Numbered from the stretch's first letter, positions 24,716 through 34,107 are shown. The stretch is 64,000 bases of DNA from an uncultured Alcanivorax sp. (GCF_947258575.1 NZ_CAMYIV010000012.1:1-64000); one strand, 5' to 3'. Notes: generated by a model from the letters alone, not told the origin. Translations and numbers: made by a program.

Positions 24716-25881
24716 TATGACGTCGCTCTCAATCGTGTTGTTGTCAGAATCAGTATTAGTAGTGGAAGCCATGTATATAGCCAGAAACTGTTGGGTGGCC
24801 TTAGTGGATAAACACCTTCAAAAAATTGTGTAACTAATCCAAAAAACAGGACAAGAAGCCAAATGTTATCCGTGGTCAATTTCCGTTGCCGTGCTCTGGT
24901 GATGGCTAGAGCTATTAAGCTGCAGAAAATTACCAGTGCTAGCAGCCCTCCGCGCAGGATCAAGGAAAAGAAAAGGCTGTGAGGCTCGAGCTTTCGGCCT
25001 AACGCTTCGGTCTTGATAGTAATGCTGTCGGTCAGGCCTGCGCCCCACAACAAGTTGAAGTGCGGACTGTTATCCAGAAAAGCCTGCCAAAGCGTGGGTC
25101 TGCGGCTGAGCAGGCTGTCGGCATCCAGATAGCCCGTAATCATCAAGGCAATCATGATGACGCTGCCGGCCAGGCAGACCAGTAAGAAACCAGCAGCGGC
25201 CCTAGTGAAACCAAGGCCCCATAGTAGCGCAAAGGGTATTGTCACAGCGAGCCCGAGCATGGCTGCGCGGCTATAGGCCAGATAGACGGCTGCCAGCAGC
25301 GGAAGAATCAACAGCCACCAGTAGTGATTGTGATCATCTTGGTACCGATACAGTGCCAGTAATAGAGTTATAGCAAAGGCCAGGCCTGTTTCGTTGGGGT
25401 TGTCGCCAAGGTTTCCCATGCCTATATTCCCGCCATGGCGGGGGCCCGTCTGCAAAAAACTGATAAAAAACAATACCAATGCCAGCATTCCGCACCATAA
25501 CAATAGGTCCGGTAGTCTTTTCAGGTATGCGGGGTAATAAATCGCCAGATGGCGTATGGCAACCGCCAGGGACAGAACAAACAGGATTCCCTTCAGGTTC
25601 TTTCTCAGGGTGTTCAGCAAGCTGCCGGACTCTGCCCATAGTGACGGAAGATAGAAGGCGATCAGAGCTGCTAACAGCCAGAGCAGCAGTTTTCCGTCTG
25701 CGAGATAATGTTCCCGGAACGCCCAAAAGCTGAAATACAAGGCCGGCAGAATTAGACCGATATACAGGGTCAGATATTGGAACTTGCTGGATGGGGCGAT
25801 ATAGAATCCGGCCAGATACAGCACAAGACCGAGCACGATCCAGTGAGAAAAGAAACGAAATAGCGGAGACGTATCGGTCAT
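24715..25881 (-). CDS. O-antigen ligase-like membrane protein
   Basis: A 388-residue polytopic protein with about ten to twelve hydrophobic segments and the large periplasmic loop typical of the Wzy/WaaL (O-antigen ligase) family. A loop motif with GMGNLGDNPNETGLAF and AYSRAAMLGLAVTIP fits that family. WaaL joins O-polymer or other glycans to lipid A-core in the periplasm; Wzy polymerises repeat units, and the two cannot be separated by sequence alone. The ATG at 25881 overlaps the upstream acyltransferase stop (TGATG), and the 3' end overlaps the GT25 start. Confidence 0.8.
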   Translation of the reverse strand: MTDTSPLFRFFSHWIVLGLVLYLAGFYIAPSSKFQYLTLYIGLILPALYFSFWAFREHYLADGKLLLWLLAALIAFYLPSLWAESGSLLNTLRKNLKGILFVLSLAVAIRHLAIYYPAYLKRLPDLLLWCGMLALVLFFISFLQTGPRHGGNIGMGNLGDNPNETGLAFAITLLLALYRYQDDHNHYWWLLILPLLAAVYLAYSRAAMLGLAVTIPFALLWGLGFTRAAAGFLLVCLAGSVIMIALMITGYLDADSLLSRRPTLWQAFLDNSPHFNLLWGAGLTDSITIKTEALGRKLEPHSLFFSLILRGGLLALVIFCSLIALAITRARQRKLTTDNIWLLVLFFGLVTQFFEGVYPLRPPNSFWLYTWLPLLILILTTTRLRATS

Positions 25882-26795
25882 CAATAAAGCTTGGCTTGGC
25901 CAGGGGGCTGATGTTTGAACCGCTTGTGTACCCACAAATACTGTTCCGGGTGCTTGCGGACATAATGCTCAATGGTCTGGTTGATGCGGGCGGTATCGGC
26001 TTCTTCATCGCCGCTGGGGAAACCGTCGAGTGGCGCGCCGAATTCGATCTCGTATCGACCTCCGGGCAAGCGGTAATGCGCACACGGGATCACGGCGGCC
26101 TTGCCCATCTTGGCGATGCGGCTGGTGGCGGTGATGGTGGCGGCGGGAATGCCGAAGAACGGCACGAACACCGCGTGGGCGGTGCCGTAGTCCTGGTCCG
26201 GCGCATACCAGACAATTTCGCCGCTGCGCAGCAGGCGCAGCATTTGCCGTATATCGGTACGGTCTACGGTGCTGCGAACGTAGTGACGGCGCCCCCGGTC
26301 GATAAGCCGGTCGATAACCGGGTTGTCATTGGGGCGGTAGACCGCATGGATATCCACCAGGGTGGCCAGCATTCTCGAGCATGTATCCAGGGTGTTGAAA
26401 TGCATGCCGAGCAGCAATACGCCCTGGCCCCTGGCCCGGCAAGCCTCGATATGCTCCATGCCGGTCACGGTAAGATTTTTATTCAGGTCGATGCGGTGAT
26501 TATTGTAACTGCCGGCCATTTCCAGGATCGCCTCGCCGGTGCTGATCACGCAGCGGTGGGCCAGCGCGTCCTGTTCTTCAGGAGTCAGCTCCGGGAAGCA
26601 AAGTCGCATGTTGGTCTGGGCAATATGGCGCCGTTTTTTTGCCAGGTGCCACGCCAGGCGCCCCACGCCTCTGCCTGTGGCCTGTAAAAGACGCCAGGGC
26701 AGCTGACCAATCAGCCAGAACAGGCCCACGCCGATCCAGGTAGGGTACAGCCTGGGATCAGACAATCGGGTGGGGCGGTTATTACGTTTTCCCAT
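25881..26795 (-). CDS. Lipid A late acyltransferase (LpxL/HtrB-like)
   Basis: A 304-residue protein of the lysophospholipid acyltransferase superfamily. There is one N-terminal membrane segment (WIGVGLFWLIGQLPWRLL), then the catalytic motif GMHFNTLD (the HX4D/E box), a YRPNDNPVIDRLI run, and APDQDYGTAHAVFVPFFG, all typical of LpxL/LpxM. It adds a secondary acyl chain to Kdo-lipid IVA. Which paralogue it is cannot be decided from one copy. It is translationally coupled to the downstream ligase-like gene. Confidence 0.9.
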   Translation of the reverse strand: MGKRNNRPTRLSDPRLYPTWIGVGLFWLIGQLPWRLLQATGRGVGRLAWHLAKKRRHIAQTNMRLCFPELTPEEQDALAHRCVISTGEAILEMAGSYNNHRIDLNKNLTVTGMEHIEACRARGQGVLLLGMHFNTLDTCSRMLATLVDIHAVYRPNDNPVIDRLIDRGRRHYVRSTVDRTDIRQMLRLLRSGEIVWYAPDQDYGTAHAVFVPFFGIPAATITATSRIAKMGKAAVIPCAHYRLPGGRYEIEFGAPLDGFPSGDEEADTARINQTIEHYVRKHPEQYLWVHKRFKHQPPGQAKLY

Positions 26796-26813
26796 GCAAG
26801 TCTCGAGACGAGT

Positions 26814-27980
26814 TCAGCGGCTGTTAGGGCGGATAGAGGGGCGCTCACTCAGCCGGGCGAGCAGCAGGGCCAGTGGCAACCAGACGCTGAGCCAGCTGGC
26901 ATGAAACGGCACCAGCAGATAGGCGCCGGCAGCGAATGCCATGAACAATCCGGGAAGAACCGCGATGGAGTAGGCCGCGTCTTCATGCCAGTTGATCTGG
27001 CGCTGTAATAAAGCAGTGAAGGGGCTGATCCAGCTGGCCAGGAACAGTACCAGGCCGACCAGACCCACGCTGTGGATCAGTAATACGAACAGGTTGCGTG
27101 GATGCGCCAGGCTGAGCAGGCGGTTGTTGTCCTGGGCAAGAACGCTGTTGAGGGTCTCCTGATTGAGGCCATTGCCAATCAGCGGATGCAGGAAATAGTT
27201 GCTCAGGGTGAAGTCACTGCGGCCTTCCAGCATCAGATAGACCCCGGCCAGCAGGGGGATCACCGCTAACCAGGAGCGCCGCCGCCGACTGGCCAGCCAG
27301 CTCAGCCCCAGCATTACCGTCATCAGGCCCAGTGGCAGTGATGTCAGGCAGAGAAAGGCAAAACCCACAGCAGCACCGACCAGGCGCCGCCCGCCCTTGC
27401 CACTAACCCCTTCTTCCATGCCCTGGGCGAGCAGGATAAAGGTGGGAGCTACCATGGCCATCAGGGCAACGCTGGGATCCAGGGACGGCAGGTGGAAGAT
27501 CAGATTGGCCGGCTCGCTGAACAGGGGGCTGCTAAGCGGTTGGGTGGTGTAGTAACTGATCATCACCATGGTGGCAACGATCATGCAGCACAGGGCGCCA
27601 TTGGCCAGGGCCTGCTTGAAGGTGTTGCGAAAATACAGGTGTAGCCAACGGAAGATGCCAACCATGACGATGATCTGCACCATGCCGCGAACAGCTCGCG
27701 ATGTGTTGGGCTCTTCTGCCCAGATGAAACTCAAGGCTGCCCAGCCGATAAACAGATAGAGGGGCACCAGCAACGGCGATGTCATCAGGCGGTAGTCACC
27801 GCTCACCACGGCCCGGGTCAGCAAGGTCAGTGCCGGCAGAAAGAACAGCACGTCCAGCACGTTGAGAAAGCCAATGCGGGAATTGAACAGGAAAGTACCG
27901 CTGAACATCACTGCAAAAGACAGGGTCAGCCACCAGCGTAGCCAGCGACCTTGCATGATGTTGGGGGGTAATGGCGGCAT
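26814..27980 (-). CDS. Second O-antigen ligase-like / Wzy-like membrane protein
   Basis: A 388-residue polytopic membrane protein with around ten hydrophobic segments (for example LSFAVMFSGTFLF and MVQIIVMVGIF). The loop HPLIGNGLNQETLNS and AHPRNLFVLLIHSVGLVG fits the O-antigen ligase/polymerase family. It starts the minus-strand set (this gene, lpxL-like, ligase-like, GT25) with a 19-base gap to lpxL. The ATG at 27980 has AGGA just upstream; a longer N-terminus to 28058 is possible but lacks a ribosome site. Two ligase-like proteins in one cluster suggest one may polymerise and one ligate. Confidence 0.75.
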   Translation of the reverse strand: MPPLPPNIMQGRWLRWWLTLSFAVMFSGTFLFNSRIGFLNVLDVLFFLPALTLLTRAVVSGDYRLMTSPLLVPLYLFIGWAALSFIWAEEPNTSRAVRGMVQIIVMVGIFRWLHLYFRNTFKQALANGALCCMIVATMVMISYYTTQPLSSPLFSEPANLIFHLPSLDPSVALMAMVAPTFILLAQGMEEGVSGKGGRRLVGAAVGFAFLCLTSLPLGLMTVMLGLSWLASRRRRSWLAVIPLLAGVYLMLEGRSDFTLSNYFLHPLIGNGLNQETLNSVLAQDNNRLLSLAHPRNLFVLLIHSVGLVGLVLFLASWISPFTALLQRQINWHEDAAYSIAVLPGLFMAFAAGAYLLVPFHASWLSVWLPLALLLARLSERPSIRPNSR

Positions 27981-28224
27981 ATGGTCCTGTGGCTCCCTGG
28001 ATTCTCTCGGTTGGCGGACATGATACCCGTCTGGCCGGTGGATGCGTAGCGGCGGCAAAGTGTACTGCCCAGAGTCTGCGGCATCTACTGTCTATACGGC
28101 TTGCCAGGTTTTGTCTGTGTCCCTGGCGTTTTGGTGTTTCCCCGAACACTTTCAGCAGGTTAGCTAAGTATCAGGCTATGCTACACTGCCACGAAATCCG
28201 GCTCTGTTGTGTTTTGGAGAACCT

Positions 28225-29646
28225 ATGCACATTCCCGCTTTTGGCAAGGCCCGCGTTCTGGTGGCAGGTGATGTCATGCTCGACCGTTATTGGCATGGCC
28301 CCACCGGGCGAATCTCGCCGGAAGCGCCAGTGCCGGTGGTGCGGGTGACCGAGCTGGAGGATCGTCCTGGTGGCGCGGCTAACGTGGCCCTGAATATGGC
28401 CGCTCTTGGCGCCCGGGCCGAGCTGGTAGGCATTACCGGCGATGATGAGGCAGCCTCCATCCTTGAGGAGCGCCTCGGTGCCGCAGAAGTGGGCTGTCAT
28501 TTTCAGAAAGTTAATGGCCTCCCCACCATCACCAAGCTGCGCGTCATCAGTCGTCAGCAACAGTTGCTGCGGCTGGATTTCGAGGAAGCGTTCCACGACC
28601 AGGACCCGGCGCCCTTCGCCAGCAAGGTAAAGGAGCAGCTGGCCCACTGCGGGGCGCTGGTGTTGTCCGATTATGCCAAGGGGGCGTTGCGTGATTGCCC
28701 CGGTCTGATTGCCCTGGCCAGGGACGCCGGCGTGCCGGTACTGGTGGATCCTAAAGGTACGGATTTCAGTCATTACCGTGGTGCCACCTTGCTGACGCCC
28801 AATCTCAGTGAATTCGAAGCGGTGGCCGGCCCTGTCAAAGATGAGCAGGACCTGATTGCCAAGGGCCAGCAACTGATCCGTGATCTTGACCTGCAGGCCT
28901 TGTTGGTGACCCGCAGCGAAAAAGGTATGACCCTGCTGCGCGATGGCCAGCCGGAGCTGCACTTGCCTGCCCGTGCCCGGGAAGTATTCGATGTGACCGG
29001 CGCCGGCGATACGGTGATCTCGGTGTTGGCGGTGGCGCTGGCTGCCGGTGCCGACATGGCGGATGCGGTAGCGTTGGCGAATATCGCCGCTGGTATCGTG
29101 GTCGGCAAGCTGGGCACCGCGGTGGTATCCGCCCCGGAGTTACGTCGGGCGGTGCATCAGGAAGGTGGCCTGGGCCGGGGGGTGATGACGGAAGATCAGT
29201 TGCTGATTGCCATCGAAGATGCCCGCGCCCAGGGTGAGCGGATCGTCTTTACCAATGGCTGTTTCGACATTATTCATGCCGGTCACGTGGGCTACCTGGA
29301 TTCCGCCCGACGCCAGGGTGATCGCCTGGTGCTGGCAGTGAATGGCGACGAATCCATTCGCCGGCTGAAGGGGCCTGGCCGCCCCATCAATCCCCTGGAG
29401 CGCCGTATGGCGGTGCTTGCTGCCCTTGAGGTGGTGGACTGGGTGGTACCTTTCGACACCGATACCCCCGAACCGCTGCTGGAAGCCATCAAGCCGGATG
29501 TGCTGGTGAAAGGCGGCGACTACAGTGTGGATCAGGTAGTCGGCCACGAGTTTGTGCAAGGCTATGGCGGTGAAGTGAAGGTGCTCGATTTTATCGACGA
29601 TATCTCTACGACGAAGATTGTGGAGCGCATCAAGAAAGACAGGTGA
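28225..29646 (+). CDS. hldE: Bifunctional heptose 7-phosphate kinase / heptose 1-phosphate adenylyltransferase
   Basis: A 473-residue HldE (RfaE). The N-terminal ribokinase-fold domain has [17 protein letters not shown] near residue 50 and the DVTGAGDT catalytic motif near 258. The C-terminal cytidylyltransferase-like domain has [17 protein letters not shown] with the HxGH motif near 342-358. Together they make the ADP-heptose used by WaaC and WaaF. The ATG at 28225 has a GGAG site; an earlier in-frame ATG lies before it. It is divergent from the ligase-like gene across a gap of about 240 bases that should hold both promoters. Confidence 0.96.
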   Translation: MHIPAFGKARVLVAGDVMLDRYWHGPTGRISPEAPVPVVRVTELEDRPGGAANVALNMAALGARAELVGITGDDEAASILEERLGAAEVGCHFQKVNGLPTITKLRVISRQQQLLRLDFEEAFHDQDPAPFASKVKEQLAHCGALVLSDYAKGALRDCPGLIALARDAGVPVLVDPKGTDFSHYRGATLLTPNLSEFEAVAGPVKDEQDLIAKGQQLIRDLDLQALLVTRSEKGMTLLRDGQPELHLPARAREVFDVTGAGDTVISVLAVALAAGADMADAVALANIAAGIVVGKLGTAVVSAPELRRAVHQEGGLGRGVMTEDQLLIAIEDARAQGERIVFTNGCFDIIHAGHVGYLDSARRQGDRLVLAVNGDESIRRLKGPGRPINPLERRMAVLAALEVVDWVVPFDTDTPEPLLEAIKPDVLVKGGDYSVDQVVGHEFVQGYGGEVKVLDFIDDISTTKIVERIKKDR

Positions 29647-29650
29647 TTTA

Positions 29651-29811
29651 GTTAACAGTGAATAGTTAACAGTTAACAGCGACGCGGACCAGGATTGTCT
29701 GATTTTAAATGCCAGAAGTCGCGCTTATGGTTTGGGCGCGGCTTCATCGTTGAAAGCAAAGACAGACTCGCTTCGCGAGCTATTAACTGTCCACTGTTAA
29801 CTATTCACTGC
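29651..29811. repeat. Convergent-gene palindromic element, copy 1
   Basis: The ends carry GTTAACAGTGAATAGTTAAC (from 29651) and its complement-like GTTAACTATTCACTG (ending about 29811). The interior is a decayed version of the GC-rich hairpin seen whole in the copies at 48567 and 63274, with GGTTTGGGCGCGGC recognisable. It lies between the convergent genes hldE and araC and supplies the last codons (Ser-Glu-stop) of the AraC gene. Confidence 0.75.
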
Positions 29812-30817
29812 TTTTACGGTGTTTGGCCGGCGTCATCCCCGTCCATCGTTCAAACGCCCGCACAAAGGCCGCCGACTCGCTATAACCCAACAGCTCGCCG
29901 ATCTGGGCCACGCTTTTCTCTGAATCGGCCAGGTACCGTTTCGCTTTCTCTTCGCGCACCTGATCCATGATGCTCTGAAAGGGCTTTTGCTCGCTGCTTA
30001 ACTGTCGCCGGAAGCTGCGTTCCGGGATGCCGAAGGCCCGGGCCACCTGCTCGGCGGTGGGGTAGCTGCGCACGAACAGCTGCAGATAGCTGGCCACCCG
30101 GGTGGCCAGGTTATCGGTGGGCATCTCCCGGCGGGCCAGCATGGCATCGCACTGGTCGCGGTACATGTCCTGGGCCATCTTGTTGTAGCCTGGCATTCGC
30201 ACGGCCAGATCCTGATTGCGGATCAACGCCCGGCAGTGGGGCTGGTCATAGCGTATCGGGCAGCCGAAATAGTCTTCGAACCGTCGCACCTGTTCCTCCG
30301 GCGGTCGCGAATAGGGCATCCAGACTTCCGCGGGTTTCAGGTCCAGGTTGAGCTGGGTCTGGATATCATTGACCAGCTTGAAGGTGCCTACCATATCCCG
30401 GTCGATCAGGGTGCGGCGCAGCTCCGGTGGCAGGGAGATGGGGTACAGGTCCAGAGCGGTGCTGTGTTCTCCGGGGGTCAGGGCGATTTCGCCGTAGAGA
30501 TAGGTCAGAGCCTGATATTTCACGCCGAACTGGAAGCCCTGAAACGCAGTCTCGCTGGTCATCAGCAGCATGGTGAGCTGGCCATAGCCGGCAAAGCCGA
30601 AGCGGCTGCCCATTTCGAAGCCCAGCATGGGGTCATCCACCTGGGGTAGCAGCTCGGAAAAAATCAGCAGTTCCCGGTCCCGGCCGATCTCGCTGCTGGG
30701 GTCCAGGCTGGCCTTGTCCAGGCCGTGGCGGGCCAGTGCCGGCGCGCAATCCAGTCCTTTCTCCTTTTCCAGGAGTTCCACGGTATAGATCAGTGCCAGG
30801 ATCGAACGAGCGGACAT
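29801..30817 (-). CDS. AraC-family transcriptional regulator
   Basis: A 338-residue regulator. The N-terminal part resembles the arabinose-binding-like domain found in OruR/ArgR-like AraC proteins. The C-terminal AraC DNA-binding domain has two HTHs: TAEQVARAFGIPERSFRRQL near residue 255 and SVAQIGELLGYSESAAFVRA near 305, ending RWTGMTPAKHRK. It is divergent from the flavin monooxygenase gene, 123 bases apart, and is the obvious candidate to control it. The last three codons come from the repeat element at 29651-29811, so the C-terminus may have been altered by its insertion. Confidence 0.9.
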   Translation of the reverse strand: MSARSILALIYTVELLEKEKGLDCAPALARHGLDKASLDPSSEIGRDRELLIFSELLPQVDDPMLGFEMGSRFGFAGYGQLTMLLMTSETAFQGFQFGVKYQALTYLYGEIALTPGEHSTALDLYPISLPPELRRTLIDRDMVGTFKLVNDIQTQLNLDLKPAEVWMPYSRPPEEQVRRFEDYFGCPIRYDQPHCRALIRNQDLAVRMPGYNKMAQDMYRDQCDAMLARREMPTDNLATRVASYLQLFVRSYPTAEQVARAFGIPERSFRRQLSSEQKPFQSIMDQVREEKAKRYLADSEKSVAQIGELLGYSESAAFVRAFERWTGMTPAKHRKSSE

Positions 30818-30940
30818 GGGGAGACGCCTTGGCCGGAATTATCAATTTTCAGCTCAGGCTAACACGTATTCACGGATGCCAGCCATGGTTAGAGTAACGG
30901 CAATGACGAATGACAGCGGTGCTGTCCATGGAGGATAACG

Positions 30941-32470
30941 ATGACAAGTCAGGCCCGGATCAATCTGCAAACCCGTCGCGTAAAGGTGGCCATTGTTGGT
31001 GGTGGCTTCGGCGGTCTGTGTATGGCCATCAAGCTGCGAGAAGCTGGCATCGATGATTTTGTGCTGCTGGAGAAGGGCGGCGATGTGGGCGGTACCTGGA
31101 ATCACAACAGCTACCCGGGCGCAGCCTGTGATGTGCAGTCGCACATGTACTCGTTTTCCTTTGAGGGCAATCCGGACTGGAGTCACCGCTACAGCGGCCA
31201 GCAGGAGATCCACAGCTACATCAATGAGGTTACCGAAAAGCATGGCATCCGCCAGTTCACCCGCTTCAATGCGGAAGTGACCGGTGCCCATTTTGATGAC
31301 CAGGTCGCTCTGTGGACCCTGGATCTGGCAGATGGCTCCCAGGTGATCTGCCAGCACTGGGTGCTGGCCAGTGGCCCCCTGCATGTGCCTTCTTTCCCTA
31401 ACTTCAAGGGCATGGAAAACTTCAAGGGCAAGATCATCCACTCTGCCCAGTGGGACCATGATTACGACATGGCGGGCAAGAAGGTGGTGTCCATCGGCAC
31501 CGGCGCCAGCGCCATTCAGTATGTGCCCCACGTGGCAAAGGAAGCCGAACAGCTCACCGTGGTCCAGCGCACCCCGCCGTGGATTATTCCCCGTGACGAG
31601 CGCGCCTATTCCGGGCTGAGCAAGTGGGCGTTCCGACGCTTCCCGGCCCTGCGTAAACTGCATCGCCTGCGTTTGTATCTGAGCAACGAGGCCCGTGTGG
31701 TGCCGATCTTCAATCCGCGCCTGGCCAAGCTGGCGGAGCCGGCACTGAAGGCCTTTATCCGTTATCAGGTTAAGGACAAGGACACCGCGCGCAAGCTGAT
31801 CCCCAGCTACACCCTGGGCTGCAAGCGCATCCTGATTTCCAACAACTATTACCCCACCTTCAACCGGGACAATGTGTCACTGGTTACCGAAGGGGTGAAG
31901 GAAATCCGCGAGAACAGCATCGTTTTCAGCGATGGCACCGAGCAGCAGGCGGACTGCCTGGTGCTGGGTACCGGTTTTATCGTCGATCCGCGCATCTATA
32001 TGAAGGATTTCGAGATCACCGGCCTGCCGGGCCGTCGTTTGCAGGATGACTGGAAGGACGCCGCTGAGGCTTACCTGGGCACCACCGTCAGTGGTTACCC
32101 GAACATGTTCCAGCTGGTGGGGCCGAATACCGGCCTGGGGCATAACTCCATCATCTTCATGATCGAGAGCCAGGTGCGCTACATCATGGATGCCATCGGT
32201 AAACTGGATGAGCGTGGTGATGCCTGGCTGGATGTGAAGCAGGATGTGCAGGATCGCTACAACGACAAGTTGCAGGAAGAGCTGAAAGGCACCGTGTGGC
32301 AGAACGGCGGCTGCATGAGTTGGTACCAACAGGCCGATGGCCGCAATACCGCCCTGTGGCCCCACGCCACCTTCCAGTTCATGGCCCGCACCTGGCGCGT
32401 TAACATGAAGGATTACGATTGGCAGCCGGCGGTGGTGCCGGCTACGGCGAAGGCGTCATTGGCCGGGTAG
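30941..32470 (+). CDS. Flavin-containing Baeyer-Villiger-type monooxygenase
   Basis: A 509-residue NAD(P)H/FAD monooxygenase. The FAD Rossmann motif GGGFGGLCMA lies near residue 20. The type I Baeyer-Villiger fingerprint FxGxxxHxxxW is present as F161-G163-H167-W171. A second nucleotide loop, GTGASA, follows near 188. Such enzymes insert oxygen next to carbonyls in ketones and may act on long-chain or cyclic substrates. In oil-degrading marine bacteria related flavoproteins take part in alkane and ketone oxidation, but AlmA identity is not supported and I leave the symbol empty. A GGAGG site precedes the ATG. It is monocistronic with a divergent AraC regulator. Confidence 0.88.
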   Translation: MTSQARINLQTRRVKVAIVGGGFGGLCMAIKLREAGIDDFVLLEKGGDVGGTWNHNSYPGAACDVQSHMYSFSFEGNPDWSHRYSGQQEIHSYINEVTEKHGIRQFTRFNAEVTGAHFDDQVALWTLDLADGSQVICQHWVLASGPLHVPSFPNFKGMENFKGKIIHSAQWDHDYDMAGKKVVSIGTGASAIQYVPHVAKEAEQLTVVQRTPPWIIPRDERAYSGLSKWAFRRFPALRKLHRLRLYLSNEARVVPIFNPRLAKLAEPALKAFIRYQVKDKDTARKLIPSYTLGCKRILISNNYYPTFNRDNVSLVTEGVKEIRENSIVFSDGTEQQADCLVLGTGFIVDPRIYMKDFEITGLPGRRLQDDWKDAAEAYLGTTVSGYPNMFQLVGPNTGLGHNSIIFMIESQVRYIMDAIGKLDERGDAWLDVKQDVQDRYNDKLQEELKGTVWQNGGCMSWYQQADGRNTALWPHATFQFMARTWRVNMKDYDWQPAVVPATAKASLAG

Positions 32471-32523
32471 GCTGACCTGACCGCAGGCGCGTCGCTGGCG
32501 GCGATAGTCACACGGTTATGCCG

Positions 32524-32740
32524 AAGCCGCTGTAGGAGTTCCTCTTGAGGGACGAACCACCCGTGAGCGTGGACATCGCCCGCAGGGCGATCAGGAGTAC
32601 CGAGCACTGTTAGAGTGATGAAAGCATGCTTCCTCGCTCAGCTCGGATTCGTCCCTCAAGAGGGGTATTCGCTGCGCTCCCCTTCGGGCCGCACGGAACT
32701 ACGTGCGTTACTCCGCTACGCTCCGTTCCTGCAGCGGCTT
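32524..32740. repeat. Large non-coding palindromic element
   Basis: Outer arms AAGCCGCTG (32524-32532) and CAGCGGCTT (32732-32740) enclose a 16-bp perfect inverted repeat, CCTCTTGAGGGACGAA (32541-32556) and its complement (32648-32663). A smaller hairpin, TCGCCCGCAGGGCGA, lies inside. It occupies most of the 303-base gap between the convergent monooxygenase and M48 protease genes. I see no gene in it. Confidence 0.65.
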
Positions 32741-32773
32741 TGTAGATGTCACGGAGCGTGCCGTCAGGCAAGT

Positions 32774-33568
32774 TCACGGGCTCTCGCAATTCGCCGGGGA
32801 GGTGCGCTGATACAGTGGCAGCGCCACCTCCATCCGTTCTTCCAGTGCCTCGATCCGCGATTCGTGGTTCGGGTGGGTAGAAAGAAACTCCAGTGGCTGT
32901 CCGTCCCCTGCGGCGGCCATATTGCGCCACAGTTCGGTACTTTCTCGCGGATCGAAGCCGGCACTGGCCATCAATTCCAGACCCATCACATCGGCTTCTT
33001 CCTCGTGGGCACGGCTGAAGGGCAGGGCAATGCCCAGATGGGCGCCAAGCCCCAGGGCCTGGATGATCCGCTCGCTGTCTCCGTCTCCCTCGCTGAATAA
33101 CCCCACCAGTAATAATACCGCCTTGATACCCAGCTCTTGGGTCAGGCGCTCATTACCGTGTCGAGCCAGCACATGAGCCACCTCGTGGCCGATGACGGCG
33201 GCCAGTTGGGCATCATTGCCGGCCACGTCCAGCAAGCCCTGATTTACGCCAATCTTGCCGCCAGGCAGGGCGAAGGCGTTGGGCGTGGGGTCATCAAACA
33301 GCACGATTTCCCAGGTGTCCGGCATGGGGGTGCCGGGAAAGCGGTTGCCTACTTCCAGCAGAATTTCCCGGGCGATGCACTGCACGCGGGCATTACGGCT
33401 CGTATTCTCGCTGGCCGGGACCTGTTGCTGCATCTGCAGGAAGGCCTGGCTGCCAAACTGGGCCATCATCGATTCGGGTATCAGTGCCAACTGGTCGCGA
33501 CCGGTAGGGGTCTTGTCGCAGCCGCTGACCAGTATCAGGGTGGCAAGCAGAAAGAGACGTATCTTCAT
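32774..33568 (-). CDS. M48-family metalloprotease lipoprotein
   Basis: A 264-residue protein beginning MKIRLFLLATLILVSGC, a lipoprotein signal with lipobox VSGC. The zinc motif HEVAHVLARHG is the M48 HExxH signature and HEEEADVMGLELM supplies the third ligand. It resembles LoiP/BepA-type periplasmic proteases used in outer-membrane quality control. The ATG at 33568 has an AGGA site. A longer in-frame extension upstream runs through the tRNA-Phe gene and is an artefact. The gene follows the tRNA terminator on the same strand. Confidence 0.92.
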   Translation of the reverse strand: MKIRLFLLATLILVSGCDKTPTGRDQLALIPESMMAQFGSQAFLQMQQQVPASENTSRNARVQCIAREILLEVGNRFPGTPMPDTWEIVLFDDPTPNAFALPGGKIGVNQGLLDVAGNDAQLAAVIGHEVAHVLARHGNERLTQELGIKAVLLLVGLFSEGDGDSERIIQALGLGAHLGIALPFSRAHEEEADVMGLELMASAGFDPRESTELWRNMAAAGDGQPLEFLSTHPNHESRIEALEERMEVALPLYQRTSPANCESP

Positions 33569-33654
33569 GGGCTGTCCTGCGGTGAGTGCAGTGTCAGGAT
33601 AAGGGGGAAGCCGATAGGAGTGTAGCCCTTGGGCGGGCAGGCGATTGTGCAGCA

Positions 33655-33686
33655 TAAAAAAAGCCCCGCTCGTTTGAGCGGGGCTT
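33655..33686 (-). terminator. Terminator after tRNA-Phe
   Basis: On the minus strand AAGCCCCGCTC and GAGCGGGGCTT form an 11-bp stem with a 4-base loop, followed by a run of Ts. It starts eight bases past the tRNA 3' end. Confidence 0.85.
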
Positions 33687-33693
33687 TTCAAGA

Positions 33694-33769
33694 TGGTGCC
33701 CGGAGGCGGAATCGAACCACCGACACGGGGATTTTCAATCCCCTGCTCTACCGACTGAGCTATCCGGGC
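33694..33769 (-). tRNA. tRNA-Phe (GAA)
   Basis: A complete 76-base cloverleaf on the minus strand. The acceptor stem pairs GCCCGGA with TCCGGGC, the D-arm is GCTCAGTCGGTAGAGC, the anticodon loop reads TTGAAAA with anticodon GAA, the T-arm has GGTTCGATTCC, and CCA is encoded. It is followed by an intrinsic terminator, and no integrated element is seen at its 3' end. Confidence 0.97.
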
Positions 33770-33822
33770 AATCAGGGCGCGTATTAAAGCGGCTCGGGCC
33801 GGAGGCGTCAAGTGATCAGCGG

Positions 33823-34107
33823 CTATTTGTTCGCATCGTGAGCAGGGGGAACATAACCCTCGGCTTTTTCGTAGTTTTCGTTGTTCAAAAAACGATCACG
33901 CTGCTCGTCCAGAAACCCTTTTGCCTGTGGGTCCATCACGTTCAGGTGCTTTTCGTTGATCAGCATGGTCTGCTCGTGGAGCCACTCCTGCCAGGCTTTG
34001 CGAGATACATTGTCGAAGATGTCCTGCCCCTTGGGGCCGGGGAAGGGGGGGCGGTCCAGGCCTTCCAGTTCGCTCTGGTATTTGCGGCAGAAAACCGTGC
34101 GACTCAT
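33823..34107 (-). CDS. yggX: YggX Fe(II)-trafficking family protein
   Basis: A 94-residue protein with [21 protein letters not shown] and a QMLINE-like segment ([15 protein letters not shown]), typical of YggX. The family is linked to iron handling and protection of Fe-S enzymes from oxidation; the conserved Cys is at residue 7. It lies 34 bases after mutY on the same strand, the classic mutY-yggX pairing. MutY itself needs a 4Fe-4S cluster. Confidence 0.95.
   Translation of the reverse strand: MSRTVFCRKYQSELEGLDRPPFPGPKGQDIFDNVSRKAWQEWLHEQTMLINEKHLNVMDPQAKGFLDEQRDRFLNNENYEKAEGYVPPAHDANK

Noticed and set aside
30941..32470. Naming the monooxygenase almA
   Set aside because: The type I Baeyer-Villiger fingerprint is clear, but nothing seen is specific to the long-chain alkane hydroxylase AlmA.
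33569..33811. N-terminal extension of the M48 protease frame with an 'IARIAQSVEQGIENPRVGG'-type peptide
   Set aside because: It is a translation through the tRNA-Phe gene and its terminator. The lipoprotein signal at 33568 with its own ribosome site is the real start.
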